DNA of 64,000 nt, taken from assembly GCF_015627105.1 (NCBI RefSeq), contig NZ_VTDM01000004.1, positions 1-64,000 on the forward strand, given 5' to 3'. This DNA is from Acinetobacter baretiae (GTDB taxonomy: Bacteria > Pseudomonadota > Gammaproteobacteria > Pseudomonadales > Moraxellaceae). Made by a program: the position numbers and the translations under genes. Under the pieces are notes generated by a model, which was given only the letters and a program-made list of their open reading frames with translations, was not told the DNA's origin and searched no databases. Positions 26,552 to 36,039 of the stretch are shown here, in pieces; position 1 is the first letter of the stretch; every line of letters begins with the position of its first letter.

Positions 26552-27649
26552 ATGCCACGCCCAATCAAAGCCATGATTCATAGCAATGCGTTAAGGAATA
26601 ATCTTGCCATTGCACGAAAATACAGTGGTCAGGCTCAATTAATGACCGTTGTCAAAGCAAATGCTTATGGTCATGGAATCGAAAACGTATACGACTGTTT
26701 TAACGATGGTGATGGTTTTGCATTGCTTGACTTAGATGAAGCCATACGTTTACGGGCACTTCACAATCAAGGTCGGATTTTACTCTTAGAAGGGATATTT
26801 CATAGCACAGATTTAGACCTCTGTGCACAATATAACCTGAGCTTTGCTGTACATAGTCCACATCAAATACAATGGTTACAACACTATCAAGGTACAGCAA
26901 AATTTGAAGTTTTTTTAAAAATGAATAGCGGTATGAATCGTTTAGGTTTTAGGCCCAAAGAATACCGCCTCGCTTGGAATACACTAACTCAATTAGATTG
27001 TGTCTCTACACTACATCATATGATGCATTTTTCAGATGCAGATGGACAACGTTTTGGTAAAAATGGAATTAATGATCAATATCAAACCTTCCAAAAAGCA
27101 ATTCATGGCTTATTAGGTCAACAATCTGTCAGTAACAGTGCAGCCATGTTACGCCACCCTCACCTGCATTCAGATTTTATACGTGCAGGTATTGCCTTGT
27201 ATGGTAGCTCACCTGATCATCCGACCCATACTGCAGCAGATTGGGGATTACAGCCAACAATGAGCTTGCGCAGTGAGATTATTGCGATACAACATGTTCA
27301 GCCCCATGAAAGTGTAGGTTATGGATCAACATATATTGCTAAACAGCCGATGAAAATTGGTATCGTTGCATGTGGTTATGCAGATGGCTATCAACGTGTG
27401 TCTCCAACAGGAACTCCTGTTTTAGTCAATGGTAAACGCAGTACACTCATCGGGCGAGTGAGTATGGATATGTTAGCTGTTGACCTAACACAGCACGATG
27501 CAAACATAGGTGATGAAGTTGTGTTATGGGGGAAGTCTAAATATGGCAACATTTTATCTATCGATGAAGTTGCACAGGCCTCTGGTACTTTGGGCTATGA
27601 ATTAATGTGTGGTGTTACCGCACGTGTGGAAATACAAGTAACGGATTGA
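26552..27649 (+). CDS. dadX: Alanine racemase, catabolic type
   Basis: A 365-residue PLP enzyme. The lysine that binds PLP is in VVKANAYGHG (about 34), the catalytic tyrosine in SVGYGSTYIA, and GRVSMDMLAVD follows near the C-terminus. Its place after dadA and next to an Lrp regulator marks it as the catabolic DadX, although a separate biosynthetic alr would have to be shown elsewhere. AGGAAG precedes the ATG. Confidence 0.94.
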   Translation: MPRPIKAMIHSNALRNNLAIARKYSGQAQLMTVVKANAYGHGIENVYDCFNDGDGFALLDLDEAIRLRALHNQGRILLLEGIFHSTDLDLCAQYNLSFAVHSPHQIQWLQHYQGTAKFEVFLKMNSGMNRLGFRPKEYRLAWNTLTQLDCVSTLHHMMHFSDADGQRFGKNGINDQYQTFQKAIHGLLGQQSVSNSAAMLRHPHLHSDFIRAGIALYGSSPDHPTHTAADWGLQPTMSLRSEIIAIQHVQPHESVGYGSTYIAKQPMKIGIVACGYADGYQRVSPTGTPVLVNGKRSTLIGRVSMDMLAVDLTQHDANIGDEVVLWGKSKYGNILSIDEVAQASGTLGYELMCGVTARVEIQVTD

Positions 27650-27660
27650 AATAACAAAAA

Positions 27661-27690
27661 AGCAGGGCCCAATGGCCCTGCTCATTTTTA
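27661..27690 (+). terminator. Terminator of the dadA-dadX operon
   Basis: Stem AGCAGGGCC/GGCCCTGCT with a 4-base loop, then CATTTTTAAT. Starts 11 bp after the dadX stop. Confidence 0.88.
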
Positions 27691-27971
27691 ATAAAAAACC
27701 ATGTTCGTATAGACGACGCACGGTGGTCCAAAAATGGACGAAACTTTGGTAAAGCAAATCAAATACTTTACACTTTAATGTTCTTATCATTTCATGAAAT
27801 GAACTAAAAGCATAGCTTTTATATGTTACTAATCGTTGCATTTTTCCATTGTATGATGAAATCATTCCACGCAGTAGACATAAATAGTTCTAGATCTAGG
27901 TATCCTTTCCTACCCTTATCGATTTATTTCAAATAACATACATTCATCATTATTCAAGTAGGCAATTAAAC
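27691..27971. other. Spacer between dadX and queC
   Basis: No gene is supportable. It contains the palindromes CATTTCATGAAATG near 27790 and CTAGATCTAG near 27890. I looked for a preQ1 riboswitch in front of queC and do not see its C-rich/A-tail pattern. Confidence 0.5.
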
Positions 27972-28670
27972 ATGAATAAAGCATTAGTTTTATTTTCTGG
28001 CGGTCAAGACTCAACCACATGTCTGATGTGGGCACTTGAAAACTTTCATGAAGTTTATACTGTAGGCTTTGAATACGGACAAAAACATCATGTTGAGATG
28101 GACTGTCGTCATCAAATTTTACGCTCTATCGAATCCATTAAACCTACATGGAAAAATAAGTTAAAATTAGACCACATTTTTAATTTAGATTTTTTATCAC
28201 AGGTTAATACCACTTCTTTAACACATGACGTCAATATAGATCAGACTGAAAAATATCCCAATACATTCGTACCTGGCCGTAATTTAATTTTCTTAAATGT
28301 TGCAAGTACCATTGCCTATAAACACGATATTGAACATATCATTACAGGTGTATGTGAAACAGACTTTTCTGGTTATCCAGATTGCAGAGATAACACGATG
28401 AAAGCACTACAAGTTGCATTAAATTTAGGATTAGATAAGAAAATTGTCATACACACGCCACTCATGTGGATCGATAAATGTGAAACATGGCAAATGACTC
28501 AATCTCTTGCTGGCCAAAATGCGATAGATTACGTCATTAAAGAAACACATACCTGTTATAACGGTGATCGTACACATTTTCATGCTTGGGGATATGGCTG
28601 TGACGATTGCCCATCGTGTGAATTAAGAAAAAAAGGGTATGAATCATTTATCAGTCAGTCTACGCACTAG
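27972..28670 (+). CDS. queC: 7-cyano-7-deazaguanine synthase
   Basis: A 232-residue enzyme that makes preQ0, the precursor of queuosine in tRNA, from carboxydeazaguanine, ammonia and ATP. The PP-loop is LFSGGQDSTT near the N-terminus. The zinc site is CDDCPSCELRKKG, with an earlier Cys in THTCYNGD. Other que genes are not in the window. The length is normal. Confidence 0.95.
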   Translation: MNKALVLFSGGQDSTTCLMWALENFHEVYTVGFEYGQKHHVEMDCRHQILRSIESIKPTWKNKLKLDHIFNLDFLSQVNTTSLTHDVNIDQTEKYPNTFVPGRNLIFLNVASTIAYKHDIEHIITGVCETDFSGYPDCRDNTMKALQVALNLGLDKKIVIHTPLMWIDKCETWQMTQSLAGQNAIDYVIKETHTCYNGDRTHFHAWGYGCDDCPSCELRKKGYESFISQSTH

Positions 28671-28773
28671 ACATAGTACAGACATCTTATAAGTATAAAT
28701 GCCATTTTATCGTCATATCACCGTATAACAGCTCATTTTTCATTATGTTTGCTATACGGTGGATACGTTTCAA

Positions 28774-29106
28774 TTAATACTGCACCAATGGCACAAGCTT
28801 GCCCAGTAATTCAATAAGACTCGGGGTATCTGTTACACCAAAATACTCTACACTGTCGGTATATAATGCAAAAATAACAATATACTGATATAAGTCAGGA
28901 GTGACATCTTTTGCAATGAGCACTGTAATGTACTTTGGAGAGTTTTCAGGGTTAAAAAATAGACTCTGATCACAAATATAGCCCAACTCTTCAATTGCTT
29001 GCTCTTGTGTGGTTGGCTCACCTAATGCTTGGACTTCTTTATTTAACTCCGTACTAAAGTCATATTTAGCTTCACCCCAACCTGTTCTATAGTTATATTC
29101 GTACAT
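28774..29106 (-). CDS. Hypothetical protein, 110 residues
   Basis: I do not recognise a family. The protein is acidic, with no membrane segment or signal peptide, and alternates strands and helices (TVLIAKDVTPDLYQYIVIFAL, then a helix with SLIELLGKLVP). Codon use resembles that of the neighbours and the frame is clean, so it is probably real. It sits between queC (3' to 3') and the glycosylase-like pseudogene. Confidence 0.6.
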   Translation of the reverse strand: MYEYNYRTGWGEAKYDFSTELNKEVQALGEPTTQEQAIEELGYICDQSLFFNPENSPKYITVLIAKDVTPDLYQYIVIFALYTDSVEYFGVTDTPSLIELLGKLVPLVQY

Positions 29107-29228
29107 AAAATCAACTTTAATGCTTTAAGATACTCACAACCATATCATGAACAGATATAGATCCATAATTCATTTCAGCTAAAATACATCTACTTCGATT
29201 ACAACTTCATTGAGGCAAGATAAAAAGT

Positions 29229-29809
29229 ATGCATGATATAGAAACACATCCTCTATCGCCATTTCTACCAAGCAAAACAAAAGTACTCTTACTCGGTAGC
29301 TTTCCACCACCAAAAAATAAATGGAAAATGGATTTTTATTATCCAAACTATCAAAATGATATGTGGCGTATTATGGGAATCATTTTTTTAATGAAAAAAA
29401 TTATTTTTTAGACTTAGCGCATAAACAATTCAAATTAGAGCAAATTAAAGAATTTTTAATCACAAAAGAAATTGGTATTTTTGATACAGCATATAAAGTT
29501 ATTCGAAAAAAACACAATGCATCTGACTTACACTTACACATTGTAGAACCCACCAATTTGGTTGAATTACTCAAAAAAATCCCCGATTGTCATACCATCA
29601 TGACCACCGGGGAAAAAGCAACACAGGCGATGATGTTGCATTTTTCAGATACGCCCACACCTAAAATTGGGCAGCCTAGTCAGGTTAAGATACATCAAAA
29701 ACCATTTAACCTATACCGCTTACCCTCTAGCTCTAGAGCATATCCTTTAGCTTTAGAAAAAAAAGTAGAAGCATATCGACAATTTTTTCAAGAAATTCAA
29801 ATTATTTAA
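29229..29809 (+). pseudogene. Uracil-DNA-glycosylase-family protein, frameshifted at a T run
   Basis: Two overlapping frames together make one protein of about 193 residues. Frame 1 (from 29229) has KVLLLGSFPPPKNKWKMDFY and YPNYQNDMWRIMG, and stops at 29411. Frame 2 continues FNEKNYFLDLAHKQF to 29809 and ends with LPSSSRAYPLALEKKV, a motif typical of the superfamily. The break maps to a run of seven T at 29383-29389; eight T would join the frames as ..MGIIFFNEKNY... It could be a true mutation, a sequencing error, or a slippage switch. The family removes damaged or mispaired bases; the exact substrate is unknown. It overlaps the stop of gltL by 4 bp. Confidence 0.8.
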
Positions 29810-30549
29810 TGTACTGCTTGAATTTTGTCTAAGAAAATACGTGCACGCTCATGACGCTCATCAATATTTTCAAAGAAGTCTTTCGTTGAACAGTCTTCTA
29901 AAATCTCACCTGCATCCATAAAGATCAAACGGTTAGATACTTTTTTTGCAAACCCCATTTCATGGGTAACACACATCATCGTCATGCCTTCATTTGCAAG
30001 CTGAACCATAACATCTAGAACTTCTCCGACCATTTCAGGGTCAAGTGCAGACGTTGGTTCATCAAACAACATGCACACAGGGTCCATACATAAGCCACGA
30101 GCAATTGCAATACGTTGCTGTTGACCACCTGAAAGCTGGCCTGGAAATTTATCTTTATGCGCAAGCATGCCTACACGATCAAGATATTGCTGTGCTTTTT
30201 TCTGTGCGTCTGCTAGGTTACGCCCTAAAACTTTTACTTGTGCAATTGTTAGGTTTTCCATCACTGTCATATGTGGAAACAGCTCAAAATGCTGAAAGAC
30301 CATACCCACTTGTGATCTAAATTGCGCCAAGTTAGTTTTAGAGTCTTTTAGTGATGCACCATTGACAATAATATTACCTTTTTGAAAAGGCTCAAGAGCA
30401 TTCACTGTTTTAATGAGTGTTGATTTTCCAGACCCTGATGGTCCACAGACAACAACTACATCACCTTTTTCAATTGAGGTTGAACAATCTGTCAATACTC
30501 GGAAGTCACCATACCATTTAGAGATATGTTGGATGTCAATCATTGGCAT
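29806..30549 (-). CDS. gltL: Glutamate/aspartate ABC transporter ATPase
   Basis: A 247-residue ATPase of the polar amino acid group. Walker A GPSGSGKST, the signature LSGGQQQR, Walker B MLFDEPTSALDPE and the switch VTHEMGFAKKV are all intact. Last gene of gltI-J-K-L, 14 bp after gltK. GltL energises uptake of glutamate and aspartate through the two permeases. Confidence 0.93.
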   Translation of the reverse strand: MPMIDIQHISKWYGDFRVLTDCSTSIEKGDVVVVCGPSGSGKSTLIKTVNALEPFQKGNIIVNGASLKDSKTNLAQFRSQVGMVFQHFELFPHMTVMENLTIAQVKVLGRNLADAQKKAQQYLDRVGMLAHKDKFPGQLSGGQQQRIAIARGLCMDPVCMLFDEPTSALDPEMVGEVLDVMVQLANEGMTMMCVTHEMGFAKKVSNRLIFMDAGEILEDCSTKDFFENIDERHERARIFLDKIQAVH

Positions 30550-30563
30550 ATTTAATTTCCCTA

Positions 30564-31241
30564 CTAACGTATGATGGCTATTTTTTCTTGTAAACGTTTC
30601 ACTAAACGAGACAAGAAGAAAGAAATAGCAAAATAAACGATCGCAACTACTGCATAAAATGTCGCTTTGGTTTCTGGACCATAAGTATTTGATAATGTAT
30701 CTGCATTTCCTAAAAAGTCAGGTGCACTGATCACATAGACCAAAGAAACATCTTGGAATAAGATAATAGTTTGTGTTAACAACACAGGAATCATGTTACG
30801 AAAGGCCTGTGGTAACACAACATAGCGCATAGATTGGCTATACGTAAAACCAATCGCATACCCTGCTGAAACTTGTCCTTTAGAAATAGATTGTATTCCT
30901 GAACGAACAATTTCAGAGAAAAAAGCCGCTTCAAAAATTGCAAATGTAATCACACTTGAAAACAACGGCCCATAATATGTATCTGTTTGAAATTCAAAAA
31001 CTTTTGGGAGTAAAAAGTAAAAAATAAAAATCACTTGAATGAGTGGAATACCACGAAAACAATCTACATATACTTTAGCAAAGTTACTTGCAAACTTGTT
31101 ATTAGATAAACGCATCATTGCTAATGGCGTACCAATTAAAATACCACCAATCATCGATAAAACTGTGACTGTCAGTGTAAATTGTAAGCCTTTTAATAAT
31201 GCCTGAGAGACTTCTGCATGCTGTAGTAAACTAAAATCCAT
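30564..31241 (-). CDS. gltK: Glutamate/aspartate ABC transporter permease GltK
   Basis: A 225-residue permease with several membrane spans, the His/Glu/Arg permease family. The docking loop follows IVRSGIQSISKGQVSAGYAIG and ends in RYVVLPQAFRNMIP. Two bp separate it from gltJ. It pairs with GltJ to form the translocation pore. Confidence 0.92.
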   Translation of the reverse strand: MDFSLLQHAEVSQALLKGLQFTLTVTVLSMIGGILIGTPLAMMRLSNNKFASNFAKVYVDCFRGIPLIQVIFIFYFLLPKVFEFQTDTYYGPLFSSVITFAIFEAAFFSEIVRSGIQSISKGQVSAGYAIGFTYSQSMRYVVLPQAFRNMIPVLLTQTIILFQDVSLVYVISAPDFLGNADTLSNTYGPETKATFYAVVAIVYFAISFFLSRLVKRLQEKIAIIR

Positions 31242-31243
31242 GC

Positions 31244-32086
31244 TTATTTACCTCCCGAACCAAGACCAGGTACAGCCATTTTTTTCTCAATCCATACCAT
31301 TAAGTATTTAATCAAATATGTAATAACCAAATACACAGGTGTAGATAGAATTAAAATAACAATATCTTGAGATGTTTCTTCTCGCATGGTTTTGGTATAT
31401 GCGAAAAAGGTTAATACACTCAAAGCATACAATACAGCTGAATTTTTAAACACATTCATTGCTTCAGAGGTTACCGTTGGCCACACCATACGATAAGCAA
31501 TAGGCAGTATAACGTAACGATAGCTTTGAGCCGTTGTAAAACCCATTGCAGATGATGCAAATTTTTGACCACGAGAAACCGTCAAAATACCTGCACGTAT
31601 GTGTTCAGATACACGCGCTGCGGTATATAAACCTAAAGCCAATACACCAATAGCAGCAGGATGGGTATTTAGTAAACCTTTCCACCAACCACCAGCAACC
31701 AACTCACCACTACCACTACTAATACTATGTGGTAGAAACTCTGGAAAAATAAATGCCCAAAAAAATAGTTGCACAATGAGTGGTACGTTTCGGAATATTT
31801 CAACGTACACATTTCCCACACCAGCTAACCACTTATTTGGTAGTGTGCGAGCAACCCCAAGTAAAGAGCCTAAAAAGAAAGCGATAATGAATGCGCCGAA
31901 TGCTGTCCACACCATAGTGAACACCCCAGAGCCAAGCATTTGCAACCATGTTGGTGCTTCTGCAGCTGCAGAATAACTTTGCCCACCAATATGTTGGCAT
32001 ATCGACTCAGCCCATCCAGCTTTGTCTACCCCAAACTCATTTGAAGCCGAACAAAATACTGTCCAATTTAATGAACCAAATGACAT
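31244..32086 (-). CDS. gltJ: Glutamate/aspartate ABC transporter permease GltJ
   Basis: A 280-residue permease, longer than GltK because of an N-terminal periplasmic-type stretch before the first hydrophobic segment (MVWTAFGAFIIAFFLGSLLG). The loop HIRAGILTVSRGQKFASSAMG is the ATPase contact. It is preceded by an AGGGGGA binding site right after the hairpin at 32094-32132, so its expression is set apart from gltI. Confidence 0.92.
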   Translation of the reverse strand: MSFGSLNWTVFCSASNEFGVDKAGWAESICQHIGGQSYSAAAEAPTWLQMLGSGVFTMVWTAFGAFIIAFFLGSLLGVARTLPNKWLAGVGNVYVEIFRNVPLIVQLFFWAFIFPEFLPHSISSGSGELVAGGWWKGLLNTHPAAIGVLALGLYTAARVSEHIRAGILTVSRGQKFASSAMGFTTAQSYRYVILPIAYRMVWPTVTSEAMNVFKNSAVLYALSVLTFFAYTKTMREETSQDIVILILSTPVYLVITYLIKYLMVWIEKKMAVPGLGSGGK

Positions 32087-32093
32087 AAATCCC

Positions 32094-32132
32094 CCTAAAA
32101 AAATAGACTGACTATCTTTAAAAGATAGTCAG
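32094..32132 (-). terminator. Intercistronic hairpin between gltI and gltJ
   Basis: On the minus strand a stem CTGACTATC/GATAGTCAG with an AT loop is followed by TCTATTTTTTT and then the gltJ ribosome binding site. It should end part of the transcripts after gltI, giving more binding protein than permease. Confidence 0.75.
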
Positions 32133-32151
32133 TATTTAGCACGTTGGTCTA

Positions 32152-33048
32152 TTAAACACCAGCGTCGGTAGGATGTTGTTTCAACTGTTTGAATGATTCA
32201 CTTTGATGCATATTCAAGTTTACATTTTTAGGTGCAATCGGTGATTGGAACCATTTTTTGTATAATTGATCCATTTGCCCAGATTTCCACATACCAGTGA
32301 CTACACGATCTGCAACTGCTTTCATTTTTGTATCGCCTTTAGCCAACATAATGCCGTAAGGCTCAGATGACAGTACAGGACCAACAATAGCAAAGTCTTT
32401 CGGATTTGATGATTTTGCAATGAGTCCTGCAAGAATATTGTCATCCATCACAAATGCGGCTGCACGGCCAGACGCAAGCATTGCAAATGAATCTGCATGG
32501 TCTTTACCGTAAACATTTTGTACGTTTACTTGTTGACCTTTTTCATTCATTTTAATGTATTTATCAGATGTTGTACCTTGAGTAGTTACAACGGCTTTAC
32601 CATTTAAATCTGCAATACTCTTAATACTAGATGCTGCTTTTACTGCCATACGAACTTCAGTTGCATAATAGTTCGTAGAAAAACCAACCTGTTCTTGACG
32701 TTGTTTAGAGTTGGTTGTTGTACCACATTCCATATCGATATTTCCTGACAACAGTTCAGGAATACGAGTAGAAGATGTGATTGCTTTATATTCTACTTGC
32801 AGGTTAGGCATTTTTAATTCTTTTTTAATTTCATTTGCCACATTGTTGCAAATATCAACCGCGTAACCAACGGCTTTACCACCAGCAACATATGAAATAG
32901 GGTCAGACGATTCACGGTGACCAATAATAATTTTACCACTCGTTTTAATTTTCTCTAACGTATCAGCGGCATTTGCTGAAGTCACTAGACCACCGAAACT
33001 AGACACCATTAATGCTGAAATTAGCGCAGATTTTGATAAAAATTTCAT
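32152..33048 (-). CDS. gltI: Glutamate/aspartate-binding periplasmic protein
   Basis: A 298-residue binding protein with a clear Sec signal peptide (cleavage likely after SANA, residue 27). DTLEKIKTSGKIIIGHRESS and YAVDICNNVANEIKKEL begin the ligand-binding fold, and VVTTQGTTSD is the typical lobe hinge region. First gene of the operon, with a 295-bp upstream region that must contain its promoter. Confidence 0.94.
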   Translation of the reverse strand: MKFLSKSALISALMVSSFGGLVTSANAADTLEKIKTSGKIIIGHRESSDPISYVAGGKAVGYAVDICNNVANEIKKELKMPNLQVEYKAITSSTRIPELLSGNIDMECGTTTNSKQRQEQVGFSTNYYATEVRMAVKAASSIKSIADLNGKAVVTTQGTTSDKYIKMNEKGQQVNVQNVYGKDHADSFAMLASGRAAAFVMDDNILAGLIAKSSNPKDFAIVGPVLSSEPYGIMLAKGDTKMKAVADRVVTGMWKSGQMDQLYKKWFQSPIAPKNVNLNMHQSESFKQLKQHPTDAGV

Positions 33049-33302
33049 TACTTAAACCTCTAAGACTTCGCCCTGTTTTAGCCTCTTTTTTAGATATAAA
33101 AAAGATTACCAAAACCCTAACCAATTAGAAGCAAATACTGTACCAACTTTGAAGCAGGTATCACATTTGATTAAAAAGTGTCTATTTATAATGATTATCA
33201 CACTGTATTGGTTAAATTATTTTATTTATAAATTAATATGTATTTAATCTAAGTTAGATATGTAAAAAATAGTACAATAATTTTTTTGCACCAAAATTAG
33301 TC

Positions 33303-33337
33303 ATTAAAAAAATAATGCCCAATTAGTGGGCATTATT
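33303..33337 (-). terminator. Terminator after tmk
   Basis: Stem AATAATGCCC/GGGCATTATT, 7-base loop, followed on the minus strand by a T run. It begins 7 bp after the tmk stop and closes the pabC-mltG-tmk operon. Confidence 0.9.
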
Positions 33338-33343
33338 GCTATT

Positions 33344-33955
33344 TTAAGTTGCAACGTGTAGATCTATGTATTTTAGTGCCTGAGCCAACACTTCTTCAGA
33401 TGTCTGAGTTGCATCAATTTTTTTCACTCGACTTGGCTGTGTTTCATGTAAAAACTGATAACCTGAACGAACTTTATTAAAAAAAGAGACTTTTTCTTGC
33501 TCAAAGCGATCTAACTCACCACGTGCTTTTGCCCGTGCCATGCCCACTTCAACAGGCGCATCTAACCAAAGCGTTAAATCTGGCATACGAGAAATAAATG
33601 TTTGATTTAGGGTATGAAGTTTTTCTGCATCTAGACCACGCCCCATTACCTGATAGGCAAAACTTGCATCTGTAAAACGATCACATAATACAATATGATT
33701 CATATTTAATGCTGGTAAAATCACATGCGATAAATGTTGACTACGTGCTGCATACATTAATAAAAGCTCTGTTTCCGAAGACATTTGTTCATCATGAATT
33801 TCAAGTAGTAATGCTCGGATTTTTTCAGCAATCGCTGTTCCCCCTGGTTCTCGAGTCAAGGTCACTTGCTTTGCTTGTTGAATCAGATGATCATAAATTC
33901 GCTGAATTAGCGTACTCTTACCCACACCTTCTGTACCTTCAAAACTAATAAACAT
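33344..33955 (-). CDS. tmk: Thymidylate kinase
   Basis: A 203-residue enzyme that phosphorylates dTMP to dTDP. The P-loop is FEGTEGVGKSTLIQ, the substrate motif TREPGGT, then CDRFTDASFAYQ and a lid region with RARGELDRFEQE. Directly follows mltG with no gap, the common gammaproteobacterial pabC-mltG-tmk order (holB would often come next but does not here). Confidence 0.97.
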   Translation of the reverse strand: MFISFEGTEGVGKSTLIQRIYDHLIQQAKQVTLTREPGGTAIAEKIRALLLEIHDEQMSSETELLLMYAARSQHLSHVILPALNMNHIVLCDRFTDASFAYQVMGRGLDAEKLHTLNQTFISRMPDLTLWLDAPVEVGMARAKARGELDRFEQEKVSFFNKVRSGYQFLHETQPSRVKKIDATQTSEEVLAQALKYIDLHVAT

Positions 33956-35014
33956 TTAAGGTGTTACTCCATCTTTTTTAGATCTTAAAACTGAAAGATA
34001 TTCTTGCACAGCTTGGTTATGATCCGTCAAGTTTTCACTAAATTTATGACCACCATTCCCTGTTGCTACAAAATAGACATTTTTTGAGTCATCTGGGTGC
34101 ATCACTGCATTTATAGATTTTTCGTCTGGTAAAGCAATTGGAGTTGGAGGTAATCCTGTAATGGTATAAGTATTGTAAGCCGTTGGCGTGCGTAAATTTT
34201 GTTTTGTAATTTTCCCATTGTAGTCATCTCCCATCCCGTAAATGACTGTAGGGTCTGTTTGTAAACGCATACCTTGCTGTAAACGGCGTGCAAAAACACC
34301 AGATACTTGTGTTAACTCTCGATCTAAGCTGGTTTCTTTTTTAACAATAGATGCCATGATGAGGGCTTCATATTTGTTTTTATACGGCAATCCATGAGAT
34401 CTAGCTTGCCATTCACGTTCTAATGTATCCATTTGACGGTGATATAAATGTAGTATGATTTTTTTATCTGTCTCGCCTTTCATAAAAAAATAAGTATCTG
34501 GTGCAAGCAATCCTTCTAAATTCGCATAAGGAATATCTAACGCTTTCATCATTTCTGATTCAGGCAAATTCACAACCGTTTTCACAACATTTGGATCTTT
34601 TTTTAAACGTTCAAGTAATTGTTTAGACGTTGTTCCATCAATGACCATAATTTTATTCATTTGTGCATTATCTGCATCTGACATTAAATCAAAGACTTCT
34701 TTTACCGTCATGCCAGAATGAATTTCGTAAACACCTGCTTTAAGCTGACTTTGTATAAATAGTTTTCGATACGCTTTCAATACCCATGGAAACTCTACTT
34801 TGTTTCGCTCAGCCAATTTATCAATTAAACCACTATAGGTTTCACCATTGTTAATTGAAATAAATTGCTTATTGGCTGTTACCGGATAAATACGTCCTAA
34901 ACTCATTTTATAGACCACAAAAATCATCAATATAGTGGCTAAAATGAAGCAGACCATTAATATTCGACCCATTATAGGTTTTTTTGCGTTCTTTTTAAGT
35001 GCATCTGAACCCAT
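33956..35014 (-). CDS. mltG: Endolytic murein transglycosylase MltG
   Basis: A 352-residue YceG-family enzyme that cleaves nascent glycan strands in the periplasm and sets strand length. One N-terminal membrane span is near residues 17-40, followed by a LysM-like part. The YceG domain has ASIVKKETSLDRE with the catalytic glutamate and YNTYTITGLPPTPIALP near the end. It overlaps the pabC stop by one base. Confidence 0.95.
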   Translation of the reverse strand: MGSDALKKNAKKPIMGRILMVCFILATILMIFVVYKMSLGRIYPVTANKQFISINNGETYSGLIDKLAERNKVEFPWVLKAYRKLFIQSQLKAGVYEIHSGMTVKEVFDLMSDADNAQMNKIMVIDGTTSKQLLERLKKDPNVVKTVVNLPESEMMKALDIPYANLEGLLAPDTYFFMKGETDKKIILHLYHRQMDTLEREWQARSHGLPYKNKYEALIMASIVKKETSLDRELTQVSGVFARRLQQGMRLQTDPTVIYGMGDDYNGKITKQNLRTPTAYNTYTITGLPPTPIALPDEKSINAVMHPDDSKNVYFVATGNGGHKFSENLTDHNQAVQEYLSVLRSKKDGVTP

Positions 35015-35844
35015 TATATGTGCTCCAATCTCAACAGATTAAACAACGCTTGGGTCATTGAGCAATCTAAACGACGTCCTGAAAAAGTATGTACTGCTTG
35101 CATAGGATGCAGTGCGTTACAAAAAAATAAAGCATCCACTTGCGATAACATCGGTTTATATATATCCGTCTCACAGACATCAATATCCACAGAGCGCATA
35201 CGAACTAAAATTTCTTCTCGCATAACACCTTGTATTCCAGCACCGATAAGTTTAGGCGTCTGCCAGACTCCTCCCACATATAAAAAACAATTACTACTCA
35301 CACCTTCAATGACTCTTTGATTTGTATCTAATACCAAGGCTTCATCAACACCTTTGGTTTTTGCTTCACGTTTCAATAAAACTTGCTCTAAACGATTTAA
35401 TGATTTCACTCCAACCAATATAGGCATCAGTTGCGCTGAAATAGGCAATGTTAAAACATCAGAATGAATTTCATTATAATTGATTTGGATCGCATGATTT
35501 GGATAAAAACAGACATAAACATCTGATTTTTGTGAATGAGAAAATCCATAGCCTCGATGGCTTTGGCCACGGCTGATAATGATTTTTATGGTTCCCGTCA
35601 GGCTATCCATTCCACTAAATTTTTGTAAATCAGCAACAAGCTGTTCTAAATGATGAAAACAGGGCTGTAAATGTAATTTATCACAATCTCTTTTTAAACG
35701 TTGTAGATGTCTTTCCCAAAGTAAAATATTGTTTTGCTGTATTTTAGCTGTTGTAAAACAACCATCTCCGTACTGAAAAGCTCGATCTTGAATCGGAATA
35801 TTTGGTATATTTAACCATTCACCATTTTTTAAATACAGCTCCAC
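35014..35844 (-). CDS. pabC: Aminodeoxychorismate lyase
   Basis: A 276-residue PLP enzyme of fold type IV that releases p-aminobenzoate for folate synthesis. The lysine that binds PLP is in GVKSLNRLEQVL, and VIEGVSSNCFLYVGG is the PLP phosphate loop. RAFQYGDGCFTT near the start is the usual family signature. Branched-chain or D-amino-acid aminotransferases share these motifs, but the pabC-mltG-tmk order supports this assignment. Confidence 0.92.
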   Translation of the reverse strand: MELYLKNGEWLNIPNIPIQDRAFQYGDGCFTTAKIQQNNILLWERHLQRLKRDCDKLHLQPCFHHLEQLVADLQKFSGMDSLTGTIKIIISRGQSHRGYGFSHSQKSDVYVCFYPNHAIQINYNEIHSDVLTLPISAQLMPILVGVKSLNRLEQVLLKREAKTKGVDEALVLDTNQRVIEGVSSNCFLYVGGVWQTPKLIGAGIQGVMREEILVRMRSVDIDVCETDIYKPMLSQVDALFFCNALHPMQAVHTFSGRRLDCSMTQALFNLLRLEHI

Positions 35845-36039
35845 ACGCTTTCCTTCCTCAACCTATTTACACCTATAGTTTATTCGGATTATGTTTATAT
35901 TTCTTGTTATTTTACTCAAAAAGCAAGGTTTAACAGACAAATTTAACCTCTTAAGCTATGATGAATATGATCAGCAAAACAAAATTATAAAACCACCTTC
36001 TTCTGTTGATGATAATGTACTCACTATAGGAACAATACG

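Noticed and set aside
27885-27971. preQ1 riboswitch before queC
   Set aside because: No matching stem, C-rich loop and A-rich tail.
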